Shown piece after piece: positions 7,630 to 16,997 of a stretch of DNA of 64,000 bases (its first letter is position 1; each line of letters starts with the position of its first letter). The stretch covers positions 1-64,000 of the IMG/VR virus record IMGVR_UViG_3300032898_000001. One strand, given 5' to 3'. The DNA comes from a virus. The position numbers and the translations under genes were made by a program. Below the pieces are notes generated by a model. The model worked only from the letters and a program-made list of their open reading frames with translations, was not told the origin of the DNA and did no database searches.

Positions 7630-7908
7630 GTGGCCGACACCTACGCCTACCTCGGAGAGGACGTACGAGCCTACCTCTCGTACGCCGACACCGAGACCGA
7701 TCTCACGCTGGTCGCGGAACCCGGGAAGTCGTACGGCATCCGCGCCATCGAGGGCCACGCGATCCCGCCGAATGACGGGCGCTGGGCCGAGGACCCCGAC
7801 CCGGTCACCGAGGTCGACGTTCCTTCTCCGCGGCGAGGCCGCTCCAGCCAGGCCGCTGAACCGACCGCTACCGACGACCCCTCCACCGAAACGGGAGCTG
7901 AGGAATGA
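7630..7908 (+). CDS. Small acidic protein of the neck/tail operon
   Basis: 92 aa, GTG after aaggagcc. The N-terminal 50 residues may form a small beta domain; the C-terminal 40 are a Pro/Thr/Glu-rich disordered tail. Overlaps the tail tube gene by four bases. Function unknown. Confidence 0.5.
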   Translation: MADTYAYLGEDVRAYLSYADTETDLTLVAEPGKSYGIRAIEGHAIPPNDGRWAEDPDPVTEVDVPSPRRGRSSQAAEPTATDDPSTETGAEE

Positions 7909-9131
7909 GCAACATTCCCACCACGGTCGCGCCCTCCGTCAAGTCCTGGCTCGGAATCGCCCGGGAGCTCACGGTCGGCACGCCGGTCCTGCCAGTCGTC
8001 ACGATCCCCCTGGACAAGGGCTCCTATGAGCCCGAGGACACCCCAATGTTCCTCCCGGATGAAGCCATCCGGGGCGCCATGGCGCTGCTGTATGGGGAGA
8101 TCCTCGGTGTTGAGGATGCCACGTTCTCGTACGGTGGCCCGGTCTTCGGGGACGTGTACGGGTTCTTCCTCGACAACGTCTTCGGCGACCTGTCCAGCGT
8201 CGGCACCAACACGGCCGGCGGCAGCTCCACCACGCACGCCGCCCTGGCCGCGGGAGTCACGACCCTCAGTGCCGCGTCCGGCACCGGTTTCGCCATCGGT
8301 CAGAACGTTCAGATCGGCACCGGCACCACCGCCGAGATCATCAAGCTGACCGCCGTCACCGGCACGTCCCTGACCTTCACCAACAACCCGCTACGCTTCG
8401 CGCACAGCTCGGCGGCGACGCTGCACACGGTCATCGGTCCCTACACCCACACGTTCGCCGCGCTGAACTCGGGAAGCGGTCAGCCGCCCACGCACACGGT
8501 CACCGACTACACGGGTCTTACCCCGACCGTCGGGGCCCGAGCCTACCCGTCGACCTGCATCGCTCAGATCGACTTCACCGGCAACGCCGAGCAGCTGTTC
8601 ACGGCCAAGGTCTCCGGTAACTCGTGGGTGAGCGCCCCGTCCGCGTCGGCTCCTACCCTGTCCACCAACTTCGTGGTCCCGCTCCCCAACTGGCGAGCCT
8701 CGGTCAAGGTCGGCGGGGTTCAGATTTACAACGTGGGTGACTGGACCGTCAGCATCAAGCGTCAGCTGCAGGTCTACTTCACCAACCAGGGCTTCCAGAA
8801 CCCGTTCATCATCGCGCGCGGCCCCCTGGACGCCACCGGCACCCTGAACTACACGGTCGCCGAGGACGAGACTCCGCTCACCCAGATGCTGAGCAACACG
8901 CAGCCCATCCTACAGTTCATCGTCAATAACGGGCTCTCCACCACCAACCAGATCCAGTACACCTTCAACATCCAGAAGGCCGCGTTCATCAAGTCCAAGA
9001 TCAGCCGGTCCGCGGTCCTGGTCGGCTACGAGGACGACTGGCAGGCCATCGCCAACACCACCAACGTGGGTGGCTCCGGCGGCCTGAGCCCGATTCAGAT
9101 GGTCGTCGTCAACAACTACGCCCCGTACTAG
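7905..9131 (+). CDS. Major tail (tube) protein
   Basis: 408 aa, ATG overlapping the preceding stop. Length, position before the tail-assembly chaperone and beta-rich sequence fit a siphovirus tail tube subunit. The fold is interrupted at about residues 100-185 by the inserted module A-A-G-V-T-T-L-S, G-F-A-I-G-Q-N-V-Q-I-G-T-G-T, shared with proteins at 3039 and 6137 and probably displayed on the tail surface. The C-terminal half has repeated strand patterns (W-T-V-S-I-K-R-Q and N-Y-T-V-A-E-D-E-T) as in tube proteins. Confidence 0.7.
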   Translation: MSNIPTTVAPSVKSWLGIARELTVGTPVLPVVTIPLDKGSYEPEDTPMFLPDEAIRGAMALLYGEILGVEDATFSYGGPVFGDVYGFFLDNVFGDLSSVGTNTAGGSSTTHAALAAGVTTLSAASGTGFAIGQNVQIGTGTTAEIIKLTAVTGTSLTFTNNPLRFAHSSAATLHTVIGPYTHTFAALNSGSGQPPTHTVTDYTGLTPTVGARAYPSTCIAQIDFTGNAEQLFTAKVSGNSWVSAPSASAPTLSTNFVVPLPNWRASVKVGGVQIYNVGDWTVSIKRQLQVYFTNQGFQNPFIIARGPLDATGTLNYTVAEDETPLTQMLSNTQPILQFIVNNGLSTTNQIQYTFNIQKAAFIKSKISRSAVLVGYEDDWQAIANTTNVGGSGGLSPIQMVVVNNYAPY

Positions 9132-9173
9132 ACCGTCACTCCTACCTCATCGTCGCTCATCAGAGAGGTCGCT

Positions 9174-9512
9174 ATGCGAATTGAGCTTCCCAGTGGCAAC
9201 TGGGTCGAGATCCGAGAGGCCCTGAAGGCCAAGGACAAGTTCGCCGTTCAGAACGCCGTGAAGTTCACCATGACCGACGGCAAGCAGCAGGAGTTCAGCG
9301 CCGGCATCCAGAACGAGATGCGCGCCGCCTTGCTCGGTCAGGTCATCACGGCCTGGTCCTTCGAGGGGATCCCGATTCCCTCCACCGGTCTCGCCCCGGC
9401 CGCTGTCGTCCTCGGAGAGACCCTGGACATCGACGACTACAACGAGCTGGAAAAGCAGACCGACGACCTCTTCGAGAAGGTACGCCTGGCCGGGGGGCGG
9501 TCCCCAAACTAG
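9174..9512 (+). CDS. Tail assembly chaperone, short form (gpG-like)
   Basis: 112 aa, ATG after agagaggtcgct. Small acidic, helical protein between tail tube and tape measure, as expected for the gpG-type chaperone that coats the tape measure during tail assembly. The end of the frame contains the canonical slippery heptamer CCCAAAC at 9503-9509 directly before the TAG, so a fraction of ribosomes should shift -1 and make the longer product. Confidence 0.8.
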   Translation: MRIELPSGNWVEIREALKAKDKFAVQNAVKFTMTDGKQQEFSAGIQNEMRAALLGQVITAWSFEGIPIPSTGLAPAAVVLGETLDIDDYNELEKQTDDLFEKVRLAGGRSPN

Positions 9513-9772
9513 AAAAAGCGCACCACCGTCTCGTCGCGATCTTTCTCAGCCAGGGCTGGTCTCACAACCTCCCGTACCCGGACGACCTACCTCCGGACAT
9601 GATGACGAAGCGGTGGTTCGCGAAGAACTACGGGTGGGACCCCGATCAGGTCGACCGTCTCGGGATTGAGTACCTCACCTGGCTTCCCGTGATCGAGGAT
9701 GCCGTGATGGTGGCGCAGGATCGGTTGCAGAAGCAGGAGGCTCGTCACCAACGGCCTCAGTCCCGTCACTGA
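9174..9772 (+). CDS. Tail assembly chaperone, long form made by -1 frameshift (gpGT-like)
   Basis: The -1 frame after CCCAAAC (9503-9509) is open to a TGA at 9770-9772 and adds about 87 residues beginning L-E-K-A-H-H-R-L-V-A-I-F, then W-S-H-N-L-P-Y-P-D-D-L-P. The extension has no plausible start codon of its own near the junction and ends with basic, Gln-rich residues. The slip re-pairs CCA/AAC tRNAs on CCC/AAA. A frameshifted chaperone pair at this position is conserved in siphoviruses; here the site is canonical. Confidence 0.85.
9503..9509 (+). promoter_or_regulatory. -1 programmed frameshift site CCCAAAC
   Basis: X-XXY-YYZ heptamer in the zero frame (C CCA AAC), immediately followed by the in-frame TAG at 9510-9512. 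The upstream run of six G (9492-9497) is not a matching slippery site. Confidence 0.85.
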
Positions 9773-9784
9773 CGAGGAGGCGAC

Positions 9785-10234
9785 GTGAGCGGTATCGAGC
9801 TAACCGGTTTTCCCGAGATGCTGAGGGCGCTCGATTCTCTCATCGCTCGGGCCGGTACCGAGACCCCTCGAAAAGCCGCCGAAGAGATGGGCCGTGTCGC
9901 CGGTGACGAGATCCAGCGTCAACTGGCACTGTCATCCCACCCACCTCGTACCAAGACCCCGTCGGCTCCCGGAGAGCCGCCGTCGATGATCACCGGGGCG
10001 CTGCGTGCCTCGGTCAACCAGACGCAGAGCTTCGGGGAGCTCGGGCACTGGGAGGTACACCGGGCACCTACCACGGTGTACGCCCGCATTCAGGAACTCG
10101 GTGGCTGGACCGGGGCCGGTCACCAGACCTACCTGCCGCCTCGTCCCTACGTCCGACCGGCTCTCGACATCGCGCGCGACAAGATCCAAGATGCCGCGAT
10201 CGACGTCTTCCGTGACCTGGTGGAAGGAGCCTGA
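9785..10234 (+). CDS. HK97 gp10-like tail/neck component
   Basis: 149 aa, GTG after gaggaggcgac. The order of features (N-terminal helix with A-A-E-E-M-G-R-V-A, a T-P-S-A-P-G-E-P-P linker, G-A-L-R-A-S-V, then a short beta part with Y-A-R-I-Q-E-L-G-G and P-P-R-P-Y-V-R-P-A at the end) is that of the HK97 gp10 family of tail-completion or neck proteins. Its location between chaperone and tape measure is slightly unusual, since the family more often lies before the tail tube. Overlaps the tape measure start by one base. Confidence 0.65.
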   Translation: MSGIELTGFPEMLRALDSLIARAGTETPRKAAEEMGRVAGDEIQRQLALSSHPPRTKTPSAPGEPPSMITGALRASVNQTQSFGELGHWEVHRAPTTVYARIQELGGWTGAGHQTYLPPRPYVRPALDIARDKIQDAAIDVFRDLVEGA

Positions 10235-13200
10235 TGGCCGGCAACGAGCTGCCCCCGGTTATCGCGCAGCTGATCGCCGACACCGCGGACTTCATCGAGA
10301 AGTTCACCGAGGCCCGCGACCTCGCCGAGGAACTCGCGCCGGCCATCGAGCTCGCGTCGGACGCGGTCAAGCAGCTCAGCGACGCGTCTCTCGACGCGGC
10401 CATCGCTCTCGACGAGGTCTCAACGCGGTTCAACGACGTTCGTGACGCGGCCGTAGAGGCCGGGGCCGCGCTGGAGTTGAACCGCGACGCCCTGGTCGAG
10501 GTCGCGATCTCTGCCGATGAGGTCCGTGATCGAGTCCTTGAGGCGACGATCGGCTTCGATGACCTCGCGGTCTCGAGTCGCGCGGCCGCCGAAGAGATGC
10601 AGAAGGTCCGAGATGACTCGGTCGAGGCCGCGACGTCGATGGGTCACCTGAGAGACGACGCGGCTGAGGCCAGTGGGGCCCTGGACGCCCTGGCCGTCTC
10701 GGAGGACGCGGCCGGAGACGAGGCCAAGAAGTCCGCGATCGACGTATCGGCCCTGAGCGCCGCGATCAAGAGCAGCGGCGGTGCCGCGAGCACGGCCGCC
10801 GGTTTCATCGAAAAATGGGGCCTGATCATAACGGCCGCGTCCGGTCCCGCGGCCGGCCTGCTCCTGGCCGCGATCCCCCTGGCGTTCCTCGGTATCGGTA
10901 TCGCAGCCGAGAAGTCGAACTCGCAGGTCACCGCCGCCTTCGGCAAGATGAAAAACACGATCACGTCGACCTTCAAAGAGGCCTTCGCCCCGATCGTGCC
11001 GTACCTGGTTCAGGCCATGGGCATGATCGGTGACACGGTCAAGGGCCTCGAACCGATCTTCCATTCCATCGCTCAATCTCTCGGTCCGATCATCACGACG
11101 ATCGCCGGCGGCCTCGACGCCATGGCGCAGAACATCCTACCCGCGTTCGCGACCGTGATGTCCAACGTGCTTCCCGTTGTCAAGGCCCTGATGAACGGCC
11201 TCGATGAGCTGTCGGCCGGGCTCGGTCAGTTCTTTGCGAGCCTGAACATCGGTGAGGCCGCTCAGGGACTGAGCGCGCTGCTCGGTGGGGTCGCCCAGCT
11301 TCTTCCCGTACTCGGCAAGCTGCTTAACGCTCTCATGCCGGTCGGCAACATCATCCTGCGCACCTTGGTCCCGGCCATCGTGGAGTTCGCGAACATGGTC
11401 GCGGGCGCGTTCATCCCGGTCGTTCACCAGATCACGCCGGTCATGACCGAGATCGCGGACGTCGTCGTGGAGGTCATTCAGACCTTCGGTGAGCTGCTCA
11501 AGGCCGCGATGCCGCTGATCCCGGGCATCCTGCAGGTCATCGGTGCCGTCGCTCAACTCGACACCGTTTTCGAGGCCCTCGAACCTCTTTTCAACACGGT
11601 CGTCAAGGCCCTGATGCCGATCATCAGCATCATCGCTCAGATCGCGAACGTCATCGTCGGTGACCTGAACGGGGCGCTGCTGGCGGCCGCGAAGGACGTT
11701 CAGCCGCTGATCCCGTTCTTCGGCAAGGCCCTTCAGGGAGCCCTGCAGGCGGTTCTCGACGTCGTCAAGGCCCTGTCCCCCATCTTCATGGGGATCTTCA
11801 ACTGGATGGCCAGTCACGTCCAGGTCGTCGACGCGTTCGCGGTCGCGATCGTTTCCATCTGGGCGGCCATGAAGGCGTGGGCCATCATCATGGCGATCTG
11901 CGAAGGAGCCGCCGCGGCGCTCTCGGTCGCGATGGGCATCCTGGACGCGGTCATGGACGCCAACCCCATCATGCTGATCATTCTCGCCGTGATCGCTCTC
12001 GTCGCCGCGTTCATCTACCTGTGGCAGAACAGCGCCGCCTTCCGCAACTTCTGGGAGGGCCTGTGGAAGGGAATCAAGGACGCGGCCACCGCGGTCGTGA
12101 ACTGGTTCAAGGGACCGTTCGTCAACTTCTTCAAGGACGCCTGGAAGGACATCGTCGACGGGGCCAAGGCCTTCGTCAACTTCTTCAAGGACCTACCGCA
12201 AAACATCGGCAACGCGTTCAAGGCCCTTGGCAACCTCATCGCGAGCGGGGCCTCGGCTGCCTGGCACGGCCTCACGACCGGTCTCTCCGATGCCGGGAAA
12301 GCGATCCTTGACTTCTTCAAGAACCTGCCTCACGACATCGGGTTCGCGATCGGGTTCCTGCTCGGTCTCGGTGTCAAGATCATGCAGGGACTGATCAACG
12401 GCATCAAGAGCGGCGCGACCGCCGTCATCAACTTCTTCAAGGCCCTGCCCGGTGAGATCAAGAGCTTCTTCACGAGTGCCGGTAACTGGCTGCTGCACAC
12501 CGGTGAGACCATTCTCAAGGGACTGTGGAGCGGCATCACCACGGCGGCCAAGGACGTCTGGAACTTTTTCAAGAACCTCCCTCAGAACATCTGGAACTTC
12601 CTCGTCAACGCTCAAAACTGGCTCGACACGACGGGACACGACATCCTCAAGGGGTTGTGGAACGGCATCGTCGCTGGAGCTGAAGACGTCTGGAACTTCT
12701 TCAAGAACCTGCCGCAAAACATCTGGAAGTTCCTGGTCAACGCCCAGAACTGGCTCGACACCACCGGTCACGACATCTTGAAAGGCCTCTGGAACGGCAT
12801 CGTCAACGGGGCCGAGGCGGTCTGGAACTGGTTGAAGGGGCTTCCCGACGACATCCTCGGGTTCCTCAAGGACGCTGGTAACTGGCTCGTTCAGGTCGGC
12901 AAGGACATCATCAGCGGCCTGCTTCACGGTATCTCCGCCGCGGTCTCCGGCATCGGCAGCTTCATCAGCAAGATCGGTTCCGGCATCGTCAGCGGCTTCA
13001 AGGCAGCTCTCGGCATCGGGTCCCCGTCCAAGGTGATGGCCCAAGAGGTCGGCCAGTACATCACGCACGGCATCGCTCAGGGCATGCTACAGGGTGTCTC
13101 GTCCGTTCACAGCGCCATCAGCAGCATCGGCAACACGATCTCTCGCGGCAACTACGGCAGCCTGACCGGTACGAGCTCCTTCGGCTTGACCGCCTTGCCC

Positions 13201-13350
13201 GGAGGAAGCAGCGCGCAGTCTCAGCCCCTGCAGATCACGATCCAGATGAACACGAGCGACGTGCAGAAGTGGCTGCAGACCGGCACGCTGCGCTACAACC
13301 TGCGCAATCCCACCAACGGCCTCACTCTGTTCGGACGGGGGTCCTCGTGA
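10234..13350 (+). CDS. Tape measure protein
   Basis: 1038 aa, ATG. Sets tail length and is ejected with DNA. Residues 1-180 are helical and Ala/Asp/Glu-rich (coiled coil). Residues about 200-230 and 520-600 carry hydrophobic segments of the membrane-spanning type. From about residue 640 to 870 there is a 44-residue repeat with signature F-F-K-x-L-P-x-x-I, six copies (DNA period 132 bp, one of 120 bp). The C terminus is G-S-P-S-K-V-M and G-I-A-Q-G-M, frequent at tape-measure ends. Longest but one gene of the tail block. Confidence 0.9.
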   Translation: MAGNELPPVIAQLIADTADFIEKFTEARDLAEELAPAIELASDAVKQLSDASLDAAIALDEVSTRFNDVRDAAVEAGAALELNRDALVEVAISADEVRDRVLEATIGFDDLAVSSRAAAEEMQKVRDDSVEAATSMGHLRDDAAEASGALDALAVSEDAAGDEAKKSAIDVSALSAAIKSSGGAASTAAGFIEKWGLIITAASGPAAGLLLAAIPLAFLGIGIAAEKSNSQVTAAFGKMKNTITSTFKEAFAPIVPYLVQAMGMIGDTVKGLEPIFHSIAQSLGPIITTIAGGLDAMAQNILPAFATVMSNVLPVVKALMNGLDELSAGLGQFFASLNIGEAAQGLSALLGGVAQLLPVLGKLLNALMPVGNIILRTLVPAIVEFANMVAGAFIPVVHQITPVMTEIADVVVEVIQTFGELLKAAMPLIPGILQVIGAVAQLDTVFEALEPLFNTVVKALMPIISIIAQIANVIVGDLNGALLAAAKDVQPLIPFFGKALQGALQAVLDVVKALSPIFMGIFNWMASHVQVVDAFAVAIVSIWAAMKAWAIIMAICEGAAAALSVAMGILDAVMDANPIMLIILAVIALVAAFIYLWQNSAAFRNFWEGLWKGIKDAATAVVNWFKGPFVNFFKDAWKDIVDGAKAFVNFFKDLPQNIGNAFKALGNLIASGASAAWHGLTTGLSDAGKAILDFFKNLPHDIGFAIGFLLGLGVKIMQGLINGIKSGATAVINFFKALPGEIKSFFTSAGNWLLHTGETILKGLWSGITTAAKDVWNFFKNLPQNIWNFLVNAQNWLDTTGHDILKGLWNGIVAGAEDVWNFFKNLPQNIWKFLVNAQNWLDTTGHDILKGLWNGIVNGAEAVWNWLKGLPDDILGFLKDAGNWLVQVGKDIISGLLHGISAAVSGIGSFISKIGSGIVSGFKAALGIGSPSKVMAQEVGQYITHGIAQGMLQGVSSVHSAISSIGNTISRGNYGSLTGTSSFGLTALPGGSSAQSQPLQITIQMNTSDVQKWLQTGTLRYNLRNPTNGLTLFGRGSS
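12179..12830 (+). repeat. Tandem 132-bp repeats in the tape measure gene
   Basis: The string acttcttcaag or a close variant starts at 12179, 12311, 12431, 12563, 12695 and 12827: spacing 132, 120, 132, 132, 132. The copies from 12553 and 12685 are nearly identical over most of the unit, indicating recent duplication; the others have diverged. Confidence 0.8.
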
Positions 13351-16300
13351 GCGTCACGTTCATCAACGGCTGGTTCGGTGGCTGGGCGGTAGCCGACGGC
13401 TACGTCACCACCGCTCCGGCCAACCACTCGGTCGACATCCCGGTCAGTGGGGTCACCAGCGGTCACTGGCTGATCGCCGCCGTGGGGTGGCACACCGTGC
13501 CGCAGATCGAGACCACGATCACCGTTGGCGACGACGCGGCCAATTACTGGGTCCCGATCGCGACCTCGTACACCGACGGCTCTAGCCTGGCCCTCAACCC
13601 GAACTGGGCGTTCAGTAGCGGCAGCTCTAGCTGGACCGTGGCGGATGGCACGCTCACTAGCGCCACGAACATCATGTACGGCTCACACGCGAAGTCGTTG
13701 AAGATCACTCCAGCCGGCAACGCGGCCATCGGGTTCGTCAACTTCAGTGGCGGGTACGTCGCGGTGACCGGCGGCAACCTGTACACGGTCACCTTCTGGA
13801 TGTTCTCACCGACCGGGTACCAGAGCGTTCAGGTCGGTATCGCACAAGAAAACTCGTCCCACACGTACTTTGGGTCACTGCTGGGATCCTACTCGTTCGT
13901 GCCTCCCAACACGTGGACCCCCGTCACGTACACGGTCGCCGTGTCGAGCACGTGTGCGTATGCCTCTCCTCAAGTGCTGATGCGCAACGGTCCTCAGCCG
14001 TGGGACATCATGTACGTGGGACAGGCGACCTTGTCTCCCGGTGGTGGTTTCTCGTCGGAAGCGCGAGTCGCGATCTGGGCCGCTCCCAACGTCTCACCAC
14101 CTACCAACGTCGCCATCTCACCGCTCGGCCAGGTCACCGGCTTGAACGCTCGTATCATGGAGTTCTCGGGATTCCCGACCTGGTTGGACACGGACGCCAT
14201 CTCGACGACGTTCGTCAACAACTCGTCAACCGCCAAGCTGTCGCTGACTCCCACTCAGAGCGACTTCATTCTTACCGCGGCCGTCGACAACAACGTCTCA
14301 TACCCGATCAGCCGTCTTGCCACGGGCTGGTCCGCCACCACGAAGTGGTCGTCGTTCACCAACGGCACCGACACCGTCGGTGACACGTACCTCCTGGCGT
14401 CGTGGACGACCTCCGGATCACCCACGTCCGTCACGTTCTACGCCACTAACCCGATCAACACCAACCCGTTGTTCGTGTCCAACACGACGGGCTGGCAGGC
14501 AGTCAACTCCACCATCGCGTTGTCGAGCACGCCGGTATACAGCACCGCGACCACGCACAACATGAAGATCACTCCCAACGGGACGAGCTCGGTCGTCGGC
14601 GCGTCGATCACCAACGCGACCGCTCCCGCCGTGACGCCGGGGCTGACCTACTTCGCCGAGGCGTATCTGCACGCCCCGTTCGCGAGCGGCAACGTCTCCG
14701 CGACGGTCACCATGACCTGGCAGACGTCCGGGCACGCCGCCATCTCGAGCCTCACCAGCGCTATCAGCACCGTCGTCGGTGCCACCAGTGCGACGTGGTA
14801 CAACGCGGTCGTTCAGGGGCAGGCACCGGCGACCGCCGCGTTCGCGACGATGACGATCAACCTTCGTGGTCATCTCGCGGCCACGCGCATCGTCAACGTC
14901 GGCAGGGCCAGCCTGAACAAGGCCAGCAACGCCAACGTCGGCATCGGGGCCGCGATGGTTGGGTTCCAGCTCACACCGACCATCCCGTCTCAGCCCAACA
15001 GCACCTGGCCGGACGTTCACTTCGAGGTCGCCTTCGGCCAGGCCTCCGGTACCGCCCCGGACCAGCTCGTGTGGACGGACATCTCCGACCGGCTCTTGTC
15101 GTGGTCTCTCGACCGCGGTCGCCAGTACGAGCTTAACTCCCTGGAGTCGGCTCAGCTCACCATGGCACTGCGCAACGACGACGGCAAGCTCACTCCGGGA
15201 AGCTCGGCCGCCGGTGCCTACCAGGTGGAGGTGTACTCCCCGGCGCGCATCACCGCCCGCTGGCAGGGAAAGATCTACGGGATCTACCGGGGCTACATCG
15301 AGCGCTGGCCCCAGTCCTGGGAAGACATCCACTTCGGCATCGTTCCCGCGATCGGCGTGGACGCGTGGGCCATGTTCGTGACCACGCTTCGGTCCATCCT
15401 GCAGAACGAGATCCTGCTCGACAACCCGTTCGGGTACTGGCCGTGCGGGGACGCCAAGGGACAGACCACGGCCATCAACCTCGGCACGTTCCCCGGCAAC
15501 GGTCAGTTCTCCCTGGCCTCCACGAAGTCCCTTATCGGCACCACGACCTCGGCGTCCGCGACGTTCGGGGCCGACACGATGCCGCTCGTGGGAGACGCGG
15601 GAACGTGCTGGAACATGAACGGCCTCACCTCGAGCCAGGCCAACCTCGGCTACAGCCTGCAGTACACCGGTCCCTACTTGCCGCCCCTGACCTTGAACCC
15701 CACCATCACCTGGCGTGCCTTCCCCATCTACACGGGACCGGCACCGGTTCCAGGCAACCGACTCGCCATCATGACCCTAAACGGGCAGAACAACAACCCG
15801 GTCATCTCGGTGTGGATGGACTCGGGAACCGGCATCCACGTCACCACCTGGAACGCGACCACCGGGGCGCAGACCGACCACACCCCCAGCAGCTCGTTCG
15901 GCTACAGCTTCAACACGATCTACTTCTTGCTTCTCACTCCCACCACGTTCACGCTCTACATCGGCGGCACGGACACGTTGACGGGCACGGAAAACTTCCA
16001 GGTCAACGTGTCCTCACTGACGATGAACGGCCGACGAGACAACCTCAACCACGGCCAGTTCGGCAACATCTCCATCTCTCACGTCGCGTACTTCCCGCGC
16101 CCCCTGGACTACTCCCGGTTCGTCACCTACTCGTTCAGCGCGACCAACGGGATGGCCGGTGACTTCGGGGACTGGCGCGTCAGCCGGCTCTTGTCCTACA
16201 TCGGCTGGTCACAGGCCGCCCGGATCTTCGGTGACGGAAGCGACCAACAGATGGCCGGTGCCACGGACATCGCCGGAAACGACGTGGCCACCGCGATCAA

Positions 16301-16994
16301 CAACATCGCGCAGACCGAGCAGGCGCTGAACTACGTCGACCGTAACGGCTACATCGTCTATCGAACTCGTCAACACGCCCTCGATCGGTCCTCTCAGGCC
16401 ACGTTTGGGCAGAACGTGACCGGCGGTGAGATCCCCTATCTCATCAGTCTTCAGCTCGACTACGACCCTCAGTACATCAGCAACGACATCCAGATGACGC
16501 ACCAGGGAACCCCGCCGTTCAGCGCGACCGGAGAGGCGCAGAGCGCGAGCACCTCGGTGTCGATCACTCTCACCAACCAGTCGTCGGTTAACCAGTACAG
16601 TGACCGTAGCCTGCAGCTCACGTCCTACTTCAGCGACGTGAGCCAGTCGATCAACCTCACGAACTGGCTGATCAACCAGTACAGCTACCCTCACATGCGA
16701 GTCGCTCAGGTCGAGGTCACTCCAGCCTCAAATCCGACCTTGTTCGCCAAGCTGCTGAGCCTGGACATCGGTGATTTCGTCACGCTGAAAATGACCCCCA
16801 TCGGGGCGAATAACACGATCAAGCTGCCAGTTATGATCATCGGCATGCACCACGACGTGGAGTGGAAGGCGGGTAAGTGGGTGATGCGATTCGACATCAT
16901 GCCCCAACAGATCGCCGCTCTGCAGAGCGTCACCCTGAAACTGAACGACGCCGTCCTCGGCAAGCTCGACTCCGGCAACGTGATTGGCTGGTAG
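13347..16994 (+). CDS. Large minor tail protein (tail tip, carbohydrate-binding modules)
   Basis: 1215 aa from GTG 13347, which overlaps the tape measure stop. Residues about 75-230 and 370-520 look like two CBM-type jelly-roll domains (each starts N-P-N/L-x-x followed by W, and contains Y-T-V-T-F-W or Y-F-A-E-A-Y). About 545-660 is a tail-hub-like beta domain with W-T-D-I-S-D-R-L and L-R-N-D-D-G-K-L. About 690-900 resembles a LamG/concanavalin domain (I-S-V-W-M-D-S-G-T-G, F-T-L-Y-I-G-G). The rest is hub-like with Y-V-D-R-N-G-Y-I-V-Y-R. Likely binds cell-surface glycan at the tail tip. Confidence 0.7.
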   Translation: MSVTFINGWFGGWAVADGYVTTAPANHSVDIPVSGVTSGHWLIAAVGWHTVPQIETTITVGDDAANYWVPIATSYTDGSSLALNPNWAFSSGSSSWTVADGTLTSATNIMYGSHAKSLKITPAGNAAIGFVNFSGGYVAVTGGNLYTVTFWMFSPTGYQSVQVGIAQENSSHTYFGSLLGSYSFVPPNTWTPVTYTVAVSSTCAYASPQVLMRNGPQPWDIMYVGQATLSPGGGFSSEARVAIWAAPNVSPPTNVAISPLGQVTGLNARIMEFSGFPTWLDTDAISTTFVNNSSTAKLSLTPTQSDFILTAAVDNNVSYPISRLATGWSATTKWSSFTNGTDTVGDTYLLASWTTSGSPTSVTFYATNPINTNPLFVSNTTGWQAVNSTIALSSTPVYSTATTHNMKITPNGTSSVVGASITNATAPAVTPGLTYFAEAYLHAPFASGNVSATVTMTWQTSGHAAISSLTSAISTVVGATSATWYNAVVQGQAPATAAFATMTINLRGHLAATRIVNVGRASLNKASNANVGIGAAMVGFQLTPTIPSQPNSTWPDVHFEVAFGQASGTAPDQLVWTDISDRLLSWSLDRGRQYELNSLESAQLTMALRNDDGKLTPGSSAAGAYQVEVYSPARITARWQGKIYGIYRGYIERWPQSWEDIHFGIVPAIGVDAWAMFVTTLRSILQNEILLDNPFGYWPCGDAKGQTTAINLGTFPGNGQFSLASTKSLIGTTTSASATFGADTMPLVGDAGTCWNMNGLTSSQANLGYSLQYTGPYLPPLTLNPTITWRAFPIYTGPAPVPGNRLAIMTLNGQNNNPVISVWMDSGTGIHVTTWNATTGAQTDHTPSSSFGYSFNTIYFLLLTPTTFTLYIGGTDTLTGTENFQVNVSSLTMNGRRDNLNHGQFGNISISHVAYFPRPLDYSRFVTYSFSATNGMAGDFGDWRVSRLLSYIGWSQAARIFGDGSDQQMAGATDIAGNDVATAINNIAQTEQALNYVDRNGYIVYRTRQHALDRSSQATFGQNVTGGEIPYLISLQLDYDPQYISNDIQMTHQGTPPFSATGEAQSASTSVSITLTNQSSVNQYSDRSLQLTSYFSDVSQSINLTNWLINQYSYPHMRVAQVEVTPASNPTLFAKLLSLDIGDFVTLKMTPIGANNTIKLPVMIIGMHHDVEWKAGKWVMRFDIMPQQIAALQSVTLKLNDAVLGKLDSGNVIGW

Positions 16995-16997
16995 ACC

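Noticed and set aside
9492-9497. Run of six G as the frameshift site
   Set aside because: It does not match X-XXY-YYZ in the zero frame, while CCCAAAC right before the stop does.
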